Counted from the first letter of the stretch, positions 1 through 7,829 are shown. The stretch is 12,355 nucleotides of DNA from an uncultured Erysipelotrichaceae bacterium (GCA_902782505.1 CACZNO010000245.1:1-12355), one strand, 5' to 3'. Notes: generated by a model from the letters alone, not told the origin. Program-made: numbers and translations.

Positions 1-80
1 AAAAACTCCATTCCCTCATCCTCCATAATGGGAATCCTGTTTTCCAGCGCGTACTGTTTTACTTCTTCAATCGTCCTCAT
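1..80 (-). CDS. Probable SAM-dependent O-methyltransferase, N-terminal fragment (TrmR/YrrM-like)
   Basis: Only the first 26 codons lie in the window; the gene continues off the left edge. The fragment starts at the ATG at 78-80 and reads MRTIEEVKQYALENRIPIM followed by EDEGMEF. The pattern Y-A-x-E-x-x-(I/V)-P-I-M-x-x-x-G-M-E resembles the N-terminus of family-3 O-methyltransferases such as Bacillus YrrM/TrmR, which methylates 5-hydroxyuridine in tRNA. In that family this helix precedes the SAM-binding GxxxG region, which cannot be seen here. The frame upstream has no other ATG, GTG or TTG close by, and Met19 would cut off the conserved IPIM segment, so the ATG at 80 is the likely start. It begins only five bases after the T-run of the rplQ terminator and has no Shine-Dalgarno site at normal distance. 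Family assignment rests on a short match and is tentative. Confidence 0.55.
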   Translation of the reverse strand, partial: MRTIEEVKQYALENRIPIMEDEGMEF

Positions 81-85
81 GATAG

Positions 86-112
86 AAAAAAGGGAATGCG
101 TGTCGCATCCCC
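86..112 (-). terminator. Intrinsic terminator after rplQ
   Basis: Read on the minus strand, the sequence GGGGATGCG, loop ACA, CGCATTCCC can form a nine-base-pair stem with one G-U pair and a three-base loop. Six T residues (86-91) follow immediately. It starts nine bases after the rplQ stop codon and ends five bases before the next start codon. Stem strength, short loop and T-run are those of a classic Rho-independent terminator closing the ribosomal protein transcript. Confidence 0.9.
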
Positions 113-121
113 TAATCCTGA

Positions 122-478
122 TTAATTCAGTTCGATGGTTGCCATCGGAGCGTTGTCGCCCTTACGGAAATAGGTCTTGGTAACCTTGGTATATCCGCCG
201 GAACGATCCGCGTACTTCGGAGCGATTTCATCAAATAAGACCGATAACGCTGTCTTGCCATCTTTGTTGGTGACAGACTTCAGATACGAAGCAGCCAGAC
301 GGCGGCTCGCCAGATCACCTTTCTTACCTAATGTAATTAATTCATCGACGACCGAACGAAGATCCATCGCCTTCATTTCCGTGGTTTCGATTTTGCCCTT
401 TAAGATTAAATCGGTAGCCTGGTTTCTTAACATAGCTTTCCGATGATCCGCTTTCCGTCCAAATTTACGGTTCCACAT
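122..478 (-). CDS. rplQ: 50S ribosomal protein L17
   Basis: L17 is a large-subunit protein near the peptide exit side of the ribosome. The 118-residue product has the family's basic N-terminus (RKFGRKADHRKAMLRNQATD) and ends in the expected region around TKVTKTYFRKGDNAPMATIELN. The length is typical for Bacillota. The second residue is Trp (MWNRKFG), where Ala, Ser or Pro is more usual, but the start is supported by an AAGGAGG site nine bases upstream and by the fit of the conserved domain. It lies 18 bases after rpoA and is the last gene before the terminator, the usual end position of the alpha operon. Confidence 0.97.
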   Translation of the reverse strand: MWNRKFGRKADHRKAMLRNQATDLILKGKIETTEMKAMDLRSVVDELITLGKKGDLASRRLAASYLKSVTNKDGKTALSVLFDEIAPKYADRSGGYTKVTKTYFRKGDNAPMATIELN

Positions 479-496
479 AATTCTTTGCCTCCTTGA

Positions 497-1456
497 CTAC
501 TCGTAGGACTTGAATCCCAAGCCCAGATCGGCCAACTTATCCTTGACTTCTTTCAGCGACTTCTTACCTAAGTTACGAACCCGCATCATTTCTTCTTCGG
601 TCTTCATGCACAGTTCTTCAACGGTCTGAATGTTGGCGCGTTTCAGACAGTTATAGGAACGAACCGAGAGATCCAGATCTTCGATCAGCATCGACGTGGT
701 CTTGTCGAGGTCTTTTCCGGTGTCTTCCTTGATCAGGCTTTCACTTTCCACGACTTCCGGCTTGACATCCGTCAGGATGCTCAGATGATCGATCAGGATC
801 TTGGAAGCCAGCGCCAGGGATTCACTCGGACTGATGGAGCCATCGGTCCAGATTTCCAGCGTCAGCTTCGAGTAATGAGAATTCTGTCCCACACGTGCCG
901 GGTCTTCTTCATAGGAGACCTTTTCAATCGGGGTATAGATGGAGTCGGTATAAATGGTGCCGATTCCCTGGTTGTTGCCCTGATATAACTGTTTGTTGAC
1001 ATCGGCGGAAACATAACCGCGGCCGTTCTGCGCTTTCATTTCCATCTTCAGTTCTCCGCCTTCCGCTAAGGTGGCGATTACTAATTCCGGATTTAAGATT
1101 TCCACGCCCGTAGGAAGCTCAATGTCCCCCGCGGTGACCGTCTTCGGTCCTTTTTCGTTGATACGCAATGTGTAGGTATCATCGGAATCGATCTTCATTA
1201 CGAGATCTTTGATGTTTAAGATAATTGCGGTAACGTCTTCCACAACCCCGGGAATCGAGGTGAATTCATGGAAAACCTTATCGATGTTAATGCAGTAGAC
1301 CGCTCCGCCCGGCATGCTGGATAAGAGAACTCTCCGTAAAGAGTTTCCAATCGTCGTGCCGAAGCCTCTTTCCAGAGGTCCGATCACGAACTTTGCATAA
1401 TTGGTAGTCTCGTCTGATTCCTTAATCTCAAACTTTGCTCTTTCAAATTTCTGCAT
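497..1456 (-). CDS. rpoA: DNA-directed RNA polymerase subunit alpha
   Basis: The alpha subunit dimerises to nucleate RNA polymerase assembly, and its C-terminal domain contacts UP elements and activators. The product has 319 residues. The N-terminal domain covers about 1-230 and carries the assembly motif GNSLRRVLLSS, with Arg41-Arg42. A linker spans about 231-255. The C-terminal domain from about 256 has two helix-hairpin-helix elements. The DNA-contact positions known from E. coli are present: Arg266 and Cys270 in SVRSYNCLKRA, and Gly297, Lys299 and Ser300 in RNLGKKSLKEVKDKL. Length is normal. The ATG follows a GGAAGGAG site and sits 24 bases after rpsK. As in most Bacillota, rpsD is not inserted before rpoA. 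Confidence 0.99.
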   Translation of the reverse strand: MQKFERAKFEIKESDETTNYAKFVIGPLERGFGTTIGNSLRRVLLSSMPGGAVYCINIDKVFHEFTSIPGVVEDVTAIILNIKDLVMKIDSDDTYTLRINEKGPKTVTAGDIELPTGVEILNPELVIATLAEGGELKMEMKAQNGRGYVSADVNKQLYQGNNQGIGTIYTDSIYTPIEKVSYEEDPARVGQNSHYSKLTLEIWTDGSISPSESLALASKILIDHLSILTDVKPEVVESESLIKEDTGKDLDKTTSMLIEDLDLSVRSYNCLKRANIQTVEELCMKTEEEMMRVRNLGKKSLKEVKDKLADLGLGFKSYE

Positions 1457-1480
1457 TGCGTTCTCCTTCCGTATGTAAGA

Positions 1481-1867
1481 TTAACCGCGCGGCCGTTTCG
1501 GCGGACGGCATCCGTTATGCGGAATCGGAGTAACATCGTTAATGGTCGTAATATCCAAACCAGCAACCTGTAACGCTCTTACAGCCGCTTCACGTCCCGG
1601 ACCCGGACCTTTAACGTTGACGTCAACGGTCTTCATACCGTGATCGATCGCTGCTTTCGCTGCAGCTTCTCCAGCCATCTGCGCCGCGAATGCGGTGGAC
1701 TTTCTGGATCCTTTATAACCTAAAGCACCTGCGGAGCTCCAGGAAACAACATTTCCGTTCACATCCGTGATGGTAACGATTGTGTTGTTGAATGTCGAAT
1801 GAACATGCGCGACACCCTTGGCTACAACCTTACGGTTCTTTTTACGACGAGTTTTTACATCTGCCAT
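1481..1867 (-). CDS. rpsK: 30S ribosomal protein S11
   Basis: S11 lies on the platform of the small subunit and helps shape the mRNA exit region next to S7 and S18. The 128-residue product shows the family core: [53 protein letters not shown], and the C-terminal [18 protein letters not shown]. The HNGCRPPK segment holds the Asn118-Gly119 pair that is equivalent to the isoaspartate site reported in E. coli S11. The start ATG follows GGGAGG; an overlapping out-of-frame ATG lies just upstream at the ribosome binding site but opens no useful frame. It is 16 bases after rpsM, and the rpsM stop forms part of the TAAGGGAGG ribosome binding site. Confidence 0.98.
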   Translation of the reverse strand: MADVKTRRKKNRKVVAKGVAHVHSTFNNTIVTITDVNGNVVSWSSAGALGYKGSRKSTAFAAQMAGEAAAKAAIDHGMKTVDVNVKGPGPGREAAVRALQVAGLDITTINDVTPIPHNGCRPPKRPRG

Positions 1868-1883
1868 TGTTCATTTACCTCCC

Positions 1884-2249
1884 TTATTTCTTCTTGTTCG
1901 CTACGGTACGGCGCGGACCCTTGCAGGTTCTCGCGTTCGTGCGCGTACGCTGTCCGCGGCTCGGGAGATTCTTTCTGTGGCGAATACCACGATAGCTTCC
2001 GATTTCCATTAAACGCTTGATGTTCAGTGCGGTTTCACGGCGCAAATCGCCTTCCGTCTTGATCTGGTCGATGATGACACGGATAGCGTTTTCCTGTTTT
2101 TCACTCAGGTCCTTTACACGAATATCACCGGAAACATTTGCCTGTTCCAGAATGTCTTTCGCGGTAGTCGGGCCGATTCCATAGATATAAGTTAATGCGA
2201 CTTCGATCCGCTTGTCACGCGGTAAGTCGACTCCTGCAAATCTTGCCAT
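1884..2249 (-). CDS. rpsM: 30S ribosomal protein S13
   Basis: S13 sits in the small-subunit head, makes bridges to the large subunit, and contacts P-site tRNA through its basic tail. The 121-residue product begins [20 protein letters not shown] and has the helix-two-turns-helix motif around [13 protein letters not shown]. The signature [18 protein letters not shown] is followed by the basic tail ending RTVANKKK. All these elements are standard and full length. An AAAGGAGA site lies upstream, 22 bases after rpmJ. The order rpmJ-rpsM-rpsK is the normal alpha-operon order. Confidence 0.98.
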   Translation of the reverse strand: MARFAGVDLPRDKRIEVALTYIYGIGPTTAKDILEQANVSGDIRVKDLSEKQENAIRVIIDQIKTEGDLRRETALNIKRLMEIGSYRGIRHRKNLPSRGQRTRTNARTCKGPRRTVANKKK

Positions 2250-2271
2250 AACTCAATTGTTCTCCTTTAAA

Positions 2272-2385
2272 CTAACCCTGTCTCTGCTTATGTTTCGGAT
2301 TTTCGCAGATGATCATTACTTTTCCTTTTCTGCGGATTACGCGGCATTTGTCGCAAATCGGCTTTACGGATGGTCTAACCTTCAT
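2272..2385 (-). CDS. rpmJ: 50S ribosomal protein L36 (zinc-binding form)
   Basis: This very small gene encodes 37 residues: [20 protein letters not shown], then [17 protein letters not shown], ending in TAG at 2272-2274. L36 is a zinc-ribbon protein of the large subunit. The ligands Cys11, Cys14, Cys27 and His32 are all present, so this is the zinc-containing (C+) form and not the zinc-free paralogue. Length matches the family exactly. AAAGGAGG lies just upstream, and the gene sits between infA and rpsM, its usual place. Confidence 0.98.
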   Translation of the reverse strand: MKVRPSVKPICDKCRVIRRKGKVMIICENPKHKQRQG

Positions 2386-2411
2386 AATATAGGTCCTCCT
2401 TTAAATAAATA

Positions 2412-2630
2412 CTATTTACGTCTGAACGTTATGCGCCCACGTGTTAAATCGTACGGTGAAATTTCCACAGTGACATTGTCACCCGGTAAAATGCGAATGT
2501 GGTTCATGCGGATTTTACCGGAAACGTGGGCTAAAATCATTGCCCCATTGGAAAGCTTCACTTTGAACATGGCATTCGGCAGCGTGTCTTCTACCGTGCC
2601 GTCAATTTCAATAACATCCTGCTTACTCAT
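2412..2630 (-). CDS. infA: Translation initiation factor IF-1
   Basis: IF-1 binds the A site of the small subunit during initiation and works with IF-2 and IF-3. The 72-residue product is a single S1-type OB fold, with the family signatures [38 protein letters not shown] and [15 protein letters not shown]. Length and sequence are typical of bacterial IF-1. The start is set by a TAAGGAGGGG site that overlaps the map stop codon. It follows map by 11 bases and precedes rpmJ by 26, the usual Bacillota arrangement. Confidence 0.98.
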   Translation of the reverse strand: MSKQDVIEIDGTVEDTLPNAMFKVKLSNGAMILAHVSGKIRMNHIRILPGDNVTVEISPYDLTRGRITFRRK

Positions 2631-2641
2631 TCCACCCCTCC

Positions 2642-3400
2642 TTATTTTTCATCATCGAGCAACGTGAAGATCTCCGGTTCTCCGTCGGTGATCACAAACG
2701 TATTCTCGTAATGCGCACAGAGCTTTCCGTCGTATGTTCGCACATACCATCCGTCGCTCCGGGCGTAAGTTCTGGCACTGCCCATGGTAATCATCGGCTC
2801 AACGGCCAGCGTCATTCCTGCTCTGAGCCGCACACCGGTCCCCGCTATGCCGTCATTGGGCACTGCGGGAGACTCGTGCAGTTCTCTTCCGACACCGTGT
2901 CCCGTATAATCCAGCGGGACACCGTATCCGAAGCTTTTCGCGTAGGAACCGATTGCGTGGGAAATATCGCCGATGCGATTTCCCAGCCTAGCCATTTTAA
3001 TCCCTTCGAAGAAGCTCTGTCTAGTCACTTTGATAAGTTTTTTCGTTTCTTCGGGGATTTCGCCGACAGCCCATGTTCTCGCACTGTCTCCATGGAAGCC
3101 GTGATACTTGCTTCCGAGATCGATTGAAACGATATCTCCTTCTTTCAGACGGTAGGAATCCGGGATGCCGTGAATCAGACAGTCATTGACGGAGATGCAC
3201 GCGCTTCCCGGAAAACCGTAGAGTCCCAGGAAGGAAGGTTCGGCGCCGTTTTCGCGGATCACTTTTTCGGCGATCGCATCCAATTCCTTGGTGCTGATGC
3301 CGACGCGGATCGCGTCACGTACCGCCATGTGCGCCAGGGCATTGATATGCCCCGCAACACGCATCGCTTCAATTTCACTTGAAGACTTGATGGAAATCAT
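2642..3400 (-). CDS. map: Type I methionine aminopeptidase
   Basis: This cytosolic metalloenzyme removes the initiator methionine from nascent proteins when the second residue is small. The 252-residue product has the pita-bread fold motifs in order. His77 lies in NDCLIHGIP. Metal ligands Asp94 and Asp105 lie in [18 protein letters not shown]. His168 lies in [11 protein letters not shown] (with His175), Glu201 in LAVEPMIT, and Glu232 in [11 protein letters not shown]. All five metal ligands are present, so it should be active. There is no N-terminal zinc-finger or SEC-C extension, as is normal for the short type Ia/Ib enzymes. The ATG directly abuts the adk stop (TAGATG), and its ribosome binding site lies inside adk, which points to translational coupling. 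Confidence 0.97.
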   Translation of the reverse strand: MISIKSSSEIEAMRVAGHINALAHMAVRDAIRVGISTKELDAIAEKVIRENGAEPSFLGLYGFPGSACISVNDCLIHGIPDSYRLKEGDIVSIDLGSKYHGFHGDSARTWAVGEIPEETKKLIKVTRQSFFEGIKMARLGNRIGDISHAIGSYAKSFGYGVPLDYTGHGVGRELHESPAVPNDGIAGTGVRLRAGMTLAVEPMITMGSARTYARSDGWYVRTYDGKLCAHYENTFVITDGEPEIFTLLDDEK

Positions 3401-4051
3401 CTACTGTAAGCCCTCCAACGCTTTCTGGACATCTTCCCAGACTTTGTCGATCGGCTGACTTGCGTTGACTTCTTTCGTCATTCCCTTGTCCGCGAAATGT
3501 TCGAGGACCGGGCGGGTCTGCCGGTCAAACTCCGCTAAGCGTTCCTTCAGTCCTTCTTCGGTATCGTCCTTGCGCTGTTTTAACGGACTTCCGCAAACAT
3601 CGCAGACGCCTTCGACCTTGGACGGAAGAGAATAGATGTTGTAGATCGCGCCGCAGTTCGGGCAGATTCTTCTGCCGGTGATGCGCTTCATCAGCGCGTC
3701 ATATTCGACGGTCAGCACAACGATCGCTTCCAGCGGGATACCGAGCTTCTCGGTTAATTCCGATAACGCTACAGCCTGGGGCAGGGTACGCGGAAATCCG
3801 TCCAGCAGATATCCGTTTTTGCAGTCAGGCTGCTGGATCCGGTTGGATACCATACCGATGGTGATCTCGTCCGGAACCAGCAGTCCCTTGACCATGTACT
3901 CCTGTGCTTTTAATCCAAGTTCGGTCTTCCCCGCAATTTCCGCCCGGAACATATCGCCCGAGGAAATATGAGGAATTCCGTACTTTTCTGTAATCTTTTC
4001 CGACATCGTTCCTTTGCCGGCACCGGCCGGGCCCATAATCAGTAAATTCAT
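3401..4051 (-). CDS. adk: Adenylate kinase (zinc-type LID)
   Basis: Adenylate kinase interconverts ATP plus AMP with two ADP in the cytosol. The 216-residue product has the P-loop GPAGAGKGT (residues 7-15), the AMP-binding SSGDMFRAEI with Arg36, and DGFPRTLPQA (84-93). Its LID domain opens with ITGRRICPNCG and includes VCDVCGSPL. Cys130, Cys133, Cys150 and Cys153 form a four-cysteine zinc site typical of Gram-positive long-form enzymes. The arginines expected in the LID and in DRQTRPVLEHF are present. It starts 33 bases after secY, the widest gap between the ribosomal-block genes here, behind a strong AAAGGAGG. The position between secY and map is standard. Confidence 0.98.
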   Translation of the reverse strand: MNLLIMGPAGAGKGTMSEKITEKYGIPHISSGDMFRAEIAGKTELGLKAQEYMVKGLLVPDEITIGMVSNRIQQPDCKNGYLLDGFPRTLPQAVALSELTEKLGIPLEAIVVLTVEYDALMKRITGRRICPNCGAIYNIYSLPSKVEGVCDVCGSPLKQRKDDTEEGLKERLAEFDRQTRPVLEHFADKGMTKEVNASQPIDKVWEDVQKALEGLQ

Positions 4052-4084
4052 CGATGAGTCCTCCTTTTATAAACTCTGTTTCTG

Positions 4085-5377
4085 TTAACGACGGAAGTAT
4101 CCGCGATACGTTTTCTGTGTTAACTGCGATTCCAAGTCTTTCACCGTTTCCAGCGCAACGCCGACGACGATGATGATACCGGTACCGCCCATCGTGACCG
4201 AGGACGGAATGTTTGTCGCCATTCCCAACAAATACGGAAGAGCGGCAATGACGGCCAGCCAGAGCGCGCCTAATACCGTGATACGGTTCAGGACCTTACT
4301 GATGTAGGAAACCGTTTCGCTTCCCGGACGGATGCCCAGAATGTACGTTCCCTGCTTGTTCAGGTTTTCAGCGATCTGTTTGGGGTCCACCTGCAGATTC
4401 GTATAGAAGAAGGTGAACAGGATGATCAATACGACATAGATGGCTAAGCCCCAGGGCTTCGTGAAGTCTAACGCGTTTGTGATCCAGCGGGTCACATCGG
4501 TCTGTTCGAAGAAGCTCATGATGGTCACCGGAGCCACCATAACGGCGCTGGAGAAGATGACCGGGATAACCGAAGCCGAGTTGATCTTTAACGGAAGATA
4601 GTTGATGTTCTGTCCGCCGATCGCGCGGGTATTGGACGTGTACTGGATCGGGATCTTACGAACCGCTTCGTTCATGAAGATGATCATAATGATCAGAACC
4701 AGGTATAACACGATCAATGCCGCGAATTGGATGACACCGGAGAAGGTCGAAGACGTTCCCGCGGAGGTGTCAACCAATGTCGTATAGGCCTGACGGAACT
4801 GGAACGGAAGGTTCGCCACAATACCCGAGAAGATAATGATGGAGATTCCGTTTCCGATTCCTTTATCGCTGATCTGGTCTCCCAGCCAGATCAGGAAGGA
4901 TGTGCCTGCCGTTAAGACGATTGCGATGAACATATACGTCGAGACGGTAGGATTATCCAGAATACCGTAACGTGCATGGAAGGAGTACGTTAAGGTGTAC
5001 GCCTGTAAGAAGGCTAAGACGATGCCCAGATAACGAGTGATCTTGTCCATCTTCTTTCTGCCTTCCTGTCCGTTTTCCTTAAGATCCGCAAGCGGAGGGA
5101 TAACGTCCATGGCTAACAATTCGATGATGATGCTCGCGGTGATGTAAGGACCTACACCTAACGAGAGCACCGAGAACTGGTCGAGTGCGCCGCCGCCCAA
5201 CAGGTTCATCAGGTTGATGATGTTGTTGCCGTCGATGCCTGCTAATAATGCTTCTTTGTTGATGCCCGGAAGAGGAATCGCACATCCCAGACGGTACACA
5301 AACAGGATTCCCAGTGTGAACAGAATGCGGTTGCGGATTTCCTTGTTCTTGAACATCAATACAAGATTCTGAAGCAT
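4085..5377 (-). CDS. secY: Preprotein translocase channel subunit SecY
   Basis: SecY forms the ten-helix membrane channel through which SecA pushes unfolded proteins and into which ribosomes insert membrane proteins. The 430-residue product shows alternating hydrophobic helices and charged loops. TM1 is about 15-33, followed by the plug region GGGALDQFSVLSLGVGPYIT (61-80). The conserved GDQISDKGIGNGISIII is at 166-182. The cytosolic loop GIRPGSET (348-355) carries the arginine needed for SecA-driven transport. The tail ends QKTYRGYFRR. Length and motifs are normal. Only one base separates it from rplO. Its ribosome binding site, GAGGTGATC, is made by the last three sense codons of rplO, so its translation is probably coupled to L15. 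Confidence 0.98.
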   Translation of the reverse strand: MLQNLVLMFKNKEIRNRILFTLGILFVYRLGCAIPLPGINKEALLAGIDGNNIINLMNLLGGGALDQFSVLSLGVGPYITASIIIELLAMDVIPPLADLKENGQEGRKKMDKITRYLGIVLAFLQAYTLTYSFHARYGILDNPTVSTYMFIAIVLTAGTSFLIWLGDQISDKGIGNGISIIIFSGIVANLPFQFRQAYTTLVDTSAGTSSTFSGVIQFAALIVLYLVLIIMIIFMNEAVRKIPIQYTSNTRAIGGQNINYLPLKINSASVIPVIFSSAVMVAPVTIMSFFEQTDVTRWITNALDFTKPWGLAIYVVLIILFTFFYTNLQVDPKQIAENLNKQGTYILGIRPGSETVSYISKVLNRITVLGALWLAVIAALPYLLGMATNIPSSVTMGGTGIIIVVGVALETVKDLESQLTQKTYRGYFRR

Positions 5378-5378
5378 G

Positions 5379-5819
5379 TTAGATCACCTCAGCGATCCCG
5401 CCAGCTTTTTCAATTGCGTCCTTTGCACTTGCGCTGAATTTGTTGGCTTTGACAGTCAGTTTCTTGGTCAATTCCCCTTTGCCAAGAACCTTGATGTTTT
5501 TCATCTGTTTGCTGATCACTTTTGCGTTGATCAGAGCTTCCAAATCAACTACGGTACCTTCTTCAAATTTTTCCAGCTGCGCCAGATTTACTTCTGCGTA
5601 ATCAATTGCGCTGAAGTTGGTGAATCCGCGCTTCGGAAGACGGCGTGCCAGAGTGGTCTGTCCGCCTTCGAAACCTAAACGCGTTCCGCCGCCGGATCTC
5701 GCGTTTTGGCCCTTGTGACCTTTACCGGAGGTCTTGCCTAATCCGGAGCCTCTGCCGCATCCAAGACGCTTCTTGGAATGACGGGAACCCGGAGTATACT
5801 GCATTTCGTTTAATTTCAT
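5379..5819 (-). CDS. rplO: 50S ribosomal protein L15
   Basis: L15 is a late-assembly large-subunit protein with a long glycine/arginine-rich N-terminal extension that threads through 23S rRNA. The 146-residue product has [20 protein letters not shown], then the [20 protein letters not shown] segment, [20 protein letters not shown], and a C-terminal globular domain with [19 protein letters not shown]. Length is normal. In most Bacillota rpmD precedes it; here the upstream neighbour is rpsE, only 12 bases away. The start is supported by GAGGAGG six bases upstream. Confidence 0.98.
   Translation of the reverse strand: MKLNEMQYTPGSRHSKKRLGCGRGSGLGKTSGKGHKGQNARSGGGTRLGFEGGQTTLARRLPKRGFTNFSAIDYAEVNLAQLEKFEEGTVVDLEALINAKVISKQMKNIKVLGKGELTKKLTVKANKFSASAKDAIEKAGGIAEVI
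5382..5390 (-). promoter_or_regulatory. secY ribosome binding site inside the 3' end of rplO
   Basis: GAGGTGATC on the minus strand matches nine consecutive bases of the sequence complementary to the usual bacterial 16S rRNA 3' end. It also encodes the last residues of L15 (Glu-Val-Ile) and is followed by TAAC and the secY ATG. This site decides the secY start and links its translation to the end of rplO. Confidence 0.85.
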
Positions 5820-5831
5820 AGTGCCCTCCTC

Positions 5832-6473
5832 TTAGTGACGTACTTCTGCCGCACCTAAGCCGCGAACCTTGGAAACTTCTTCCAGCGTCTTCATGTTGGA
5901 TAAAGCGTTGAAGGTCGCGCGAATCATGTTGATCGGCGTACGGGAACCTAAGCACTTGGTTAATACGTTCTGAACGCCTGCCAATTCCAATACGGCACGA
6001 ACCGGGCCGCCGGCGATAACTCCGGTACCTTCCGCAGCCGGACGGACTAAAACCGAACCTGCTCCGTAGTTACCGATCATTTCATGCGGCAGTGTGGTTC
6101 CGACCATCGGGACAACGATCAGGTTGCGCTTCGCTTCTTCGGTAGCTTTACGGATTGCATCCGGAACTTCGTTCGCCTTACCGGTTCCGAAGCCGACTCT
6201 TCCCTTTTTGTCACCGATGACAACTAACGCTGCGAAACGATATCTGCGTCCGCCCTTAACAACCTTGGTAACACGGTTGATCTTGACAACGCGTTCTTCG
6301 AATTCCTTTTCTTCCTGAACACGTCCGCCGCGGCGAGGACCTTTCCCCTGTCCGCGTGCGCCGCGCGCGTCTTTCTGACCGCGGCGATTGAAGCGTTTGC
6401 CTTCTTCCGGAGCCGCCTGGACTTCGTTTTCAGCCGGAGTTTCTACTGCCGGTGTGTTATTGATTTCTTCCAT
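5832..6473 (-). CDS. rpsE: 30S ribosomal protein S5 with long N-terminal extension
   Basis: S5 lies at the mRNA entry channel of the small subunit and affects decoding accuracy. The 213-residue product is about 45-50 residues longer than the usual 166. The conserved core begins near residue 57 ([20 protein letters not shown]). It continues with [50 protein letters not shown] and the [15 protein letters not shown] region. Residues 1-25 are acidic and rich in Ala, Glu, Asn and Pro; residues 26-51 are rich in Arg, Gly and Lys. No internal Met occurs before residue 123, and TAGGAGG lies directly before the chosen ATG, so the extension is probably real and not a mis-called start. The gene follows rplR by 10 bases and is next to rplO without rpmD between. 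Confidence 0.97.
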   Translation of the reverse strand: MEEINNTPAVETPAENEVQAAPEEGKRFNRRGQKDARGARGQGKGPRRGGRVQEEKEFEERVVKINRVTKVVKGGRRYRFAALVVIGDKKGRVGFGTGKANEVPDAIRKATEEAKRNLIVVPMVGTTLPHEMIGNYGAGSVLVRPAAEGTGVIAGGPVRAVLELAGVQNVLTKCLGSRTPINMIRATFNALSNMKTLEEVSKVRGLGAAEVRH

Positions 6474-6483
6474 ATTACGCCTC

Positions 6484-6840
6484 CTAGAACTTTAAGCCCG
6501 CTTCTCTGGCGCCTTCCGCCAGGGCTTTGATTCTTCCGTGGTAGACATAGCCGCCGCGGTCGAATACTACTTTTTCGATGTTGCTTGCTAATGCACGTTT
6601 AGCGATTTCTTCACCGACCTGTTTTGCAGCTTCGATGTTTCCGCCGTTCGCCAGTTTCATTTCAACGGAGTTCGCGGAGACCAGGGTCTTGCCGTTCACG
6701 TCGTCAATGATCTGTGCGTGGATGTTCGCGTTGGATTTGAACACGCTTAAGCGCGGGCATTCCGGAGTACCGCTGATTTTCTGGCGAAGTCTCAGATGAC
6801 GACGCTCTCTTGCGACATTACGATCATGGTTTTTAATCAT
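6484..6840 (-). CDS. rplR: 50S ribosomal protein L18
   Basis: L18 binds 5S rRNA together with L5 in the central protuberance of the large subunit. The 118-residue product has the basic N-terminus [20 protein letters not shown], the [18 protein letters not shown] strand region, and the C-terminal [20 protein letters not shown] and AREAGLKF. Length is typical. The ATG at 6838-6840 follows a GGAAGGAG site whose first bases overlap the rplF stop. Position between rplF and rpsE is standard for the spc operon. Confidence 0.98.
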   Translation of the reverse strand: MIKNHDRNVARERRHLRLRQKISGTPECPRLSVFKSNANIHAQIIDDVNGKTLVSANSVEMKLANGGNIEAAKQVGEEIAKRALASNIEKVVFDRGGYVYHGRIKALAEGAREAGLKF

Positions 6841-6857
6841 ATCTTCTTAACTCCTTC

Positions 6858-7403
6858 CTACTTGCCTGCAGCCGTCTTTCCTTCTTTACGACGGACGTGT
6901 TCATCCTTGTACATAATACCCTTGCCCTTATACGGTTCCGGCTTACGTACTGCACGGATGTTCGCTGCGAGTTCTCCGACTCTCTGCTTATCGATACCGG
7001 ATACGATCACGGTCGCAGGATCGGGGATCTTAACTTCCAGACCTTCTTCGACGTTGATTACTACCGGATGGGAATAACCGACGCTGAGCTTGACGTTCTT
7101 ACCGTCCATAGCGGCACGGTAACCGATACCCTTGATCTGGAGGGTCTTCTCGAAACCTTTGGTAACGCCTTCGACCATGTTGTTGATCAAAGCGCGGGTG
7201 GTTCCGTGAAGCTGTTTGGTGTGCTTGTCTTCATTCGGGCGTTCAACCTTTAACGTCCCGTCTTCTTGGCTGATCTTCATCAGCGGGCTGAACTGACGTG
7301 TCAAGGTTCCTTTCGGGCCCTTTACCGTCACCTCATTGCCTTCCGTAACCGTTAATTCGACGCCGGAAGGAATGGTAATCGTTTTATTACCGATACGTGA
7401 CAT
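6858..7403 (-). CDS. rplF: 50S ribosomal protein L6
   Basis: L6 is a two-domain large-subunit protein near the factor-binding site and the sarcin-ricin loop. The 181-residue product begins [17 protein letters not shown], has [12 protein letters not shown] in the first repeat domain, the linker region [20 protein letters not shown], and the C-terminal signature [20 protein letters not shown]. All are diagnostic, and the length is normal. AGAGGTAAGGA lies before the start, 18 bases after rpsH. Confidence 0.98.
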   Translation of the reverse strand: MSRIGNKTITIPSGVELTVTEGNEVTVKGPKGTLTRQFSPLMKISQEDGTLKVERPNEDKHTKQLHGTTRALINNMVEGVTKGFEKTLQIKGIGYRAAMDGKNVKLSVGYSHPVVINVEEGLEVKIPDPATVIVSGIDKQRVGELAANIRAVRKPEPYKGKGIMYKDEHVRRKEGKTAAGK

Positions 7404-7421
7404 AATTTCCTTACCTCTTTC

Positions 7422-7814
7422 TTACCAGATGTAAGCCAGCACTTCGCCGCCTACATGCAGTGCTTTCGCATCTTTGTCGGTCATAACTCCCTTGGAAGTG
7501 GAGATGATCGCGATACCTAAACCGTTCAGCACGCGCGGAAGCTTGTCTGCCTGCGCATAAACACGTAAACCGGGTTTGCTGACGCGTTTGAGGCCGCTGA
7601 TGACCTGACCGTTCTTGACATACTTCAGAGTGATGGTGATGGTCTTCTTGTCTTCGCCATTCACTTCGTAGCCTTCAATGTAACCTTCTTTTTTCAGGAT
7701 TTCCGCAATCTGCAGCTTTTCTTTGCTTGCCGGAATATCGACTGTTTCATGCTTTGCTCTAACCGCATTGCGAACTCTTGTCAGCATATCGGCAATCGGA
7801 TCTGTAACCATCAT
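7422..7814 (-). CDS. rpsH: 30S ribosomal protein S8
   Basis: S8 binds the central domain of 16S rRNA early in assembly; in E. coli it also represses spc translation, but no such site is claimed here. The 130-residue product has the opening [20 protein letters not shown], then [35 protein letters not shown], and the end [20 protein letters not shown] through GGEVLAYIW. Two ATG codons lie in tandem at the start (7809-7814); the first is taken here, with AAAGGAGG ten bases upstream. It follows rpsN by 15 bases. Confidence 0.98.
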   Translation of the reverse strand: MMVTDPIADMLTRVRNAVRAKHETVDIPASKEKLQIAEILKKEGYIEGYEVNGEDKKTITITLKYVKNGQVISGLKRVSKPGLRVYAQADKLPRVLNGLGIAIISTSKGVMTDKDAKALHVGGEVLAYIW

Positions 7815-7829
7815 ATGTGCGTTCCTCCT

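Noticed and set aside
2386..2411. AT-rich stretch before rpmJ as an internal promoter
   Set aside because: TATTTATTT resembles a -10 element only loosely and is too close to the ribosome binding site; no -35 partner was found.
2212..2667. 151-codon plus-strand frame spanning rpmJ and infA
   Set aside because: It runs across several well-defined minus-strand genes and intergenic ribosome binding sites and shows no family signature.
4052..4084. TATAAA-like sequence in the secY-adk gap as a promoter for adk
   Set aside because: The match lies directly before the AAAGGAGG site, so a transcript starting there would lose its ribosome binding site, and no -35 element at proper spacing was seen.
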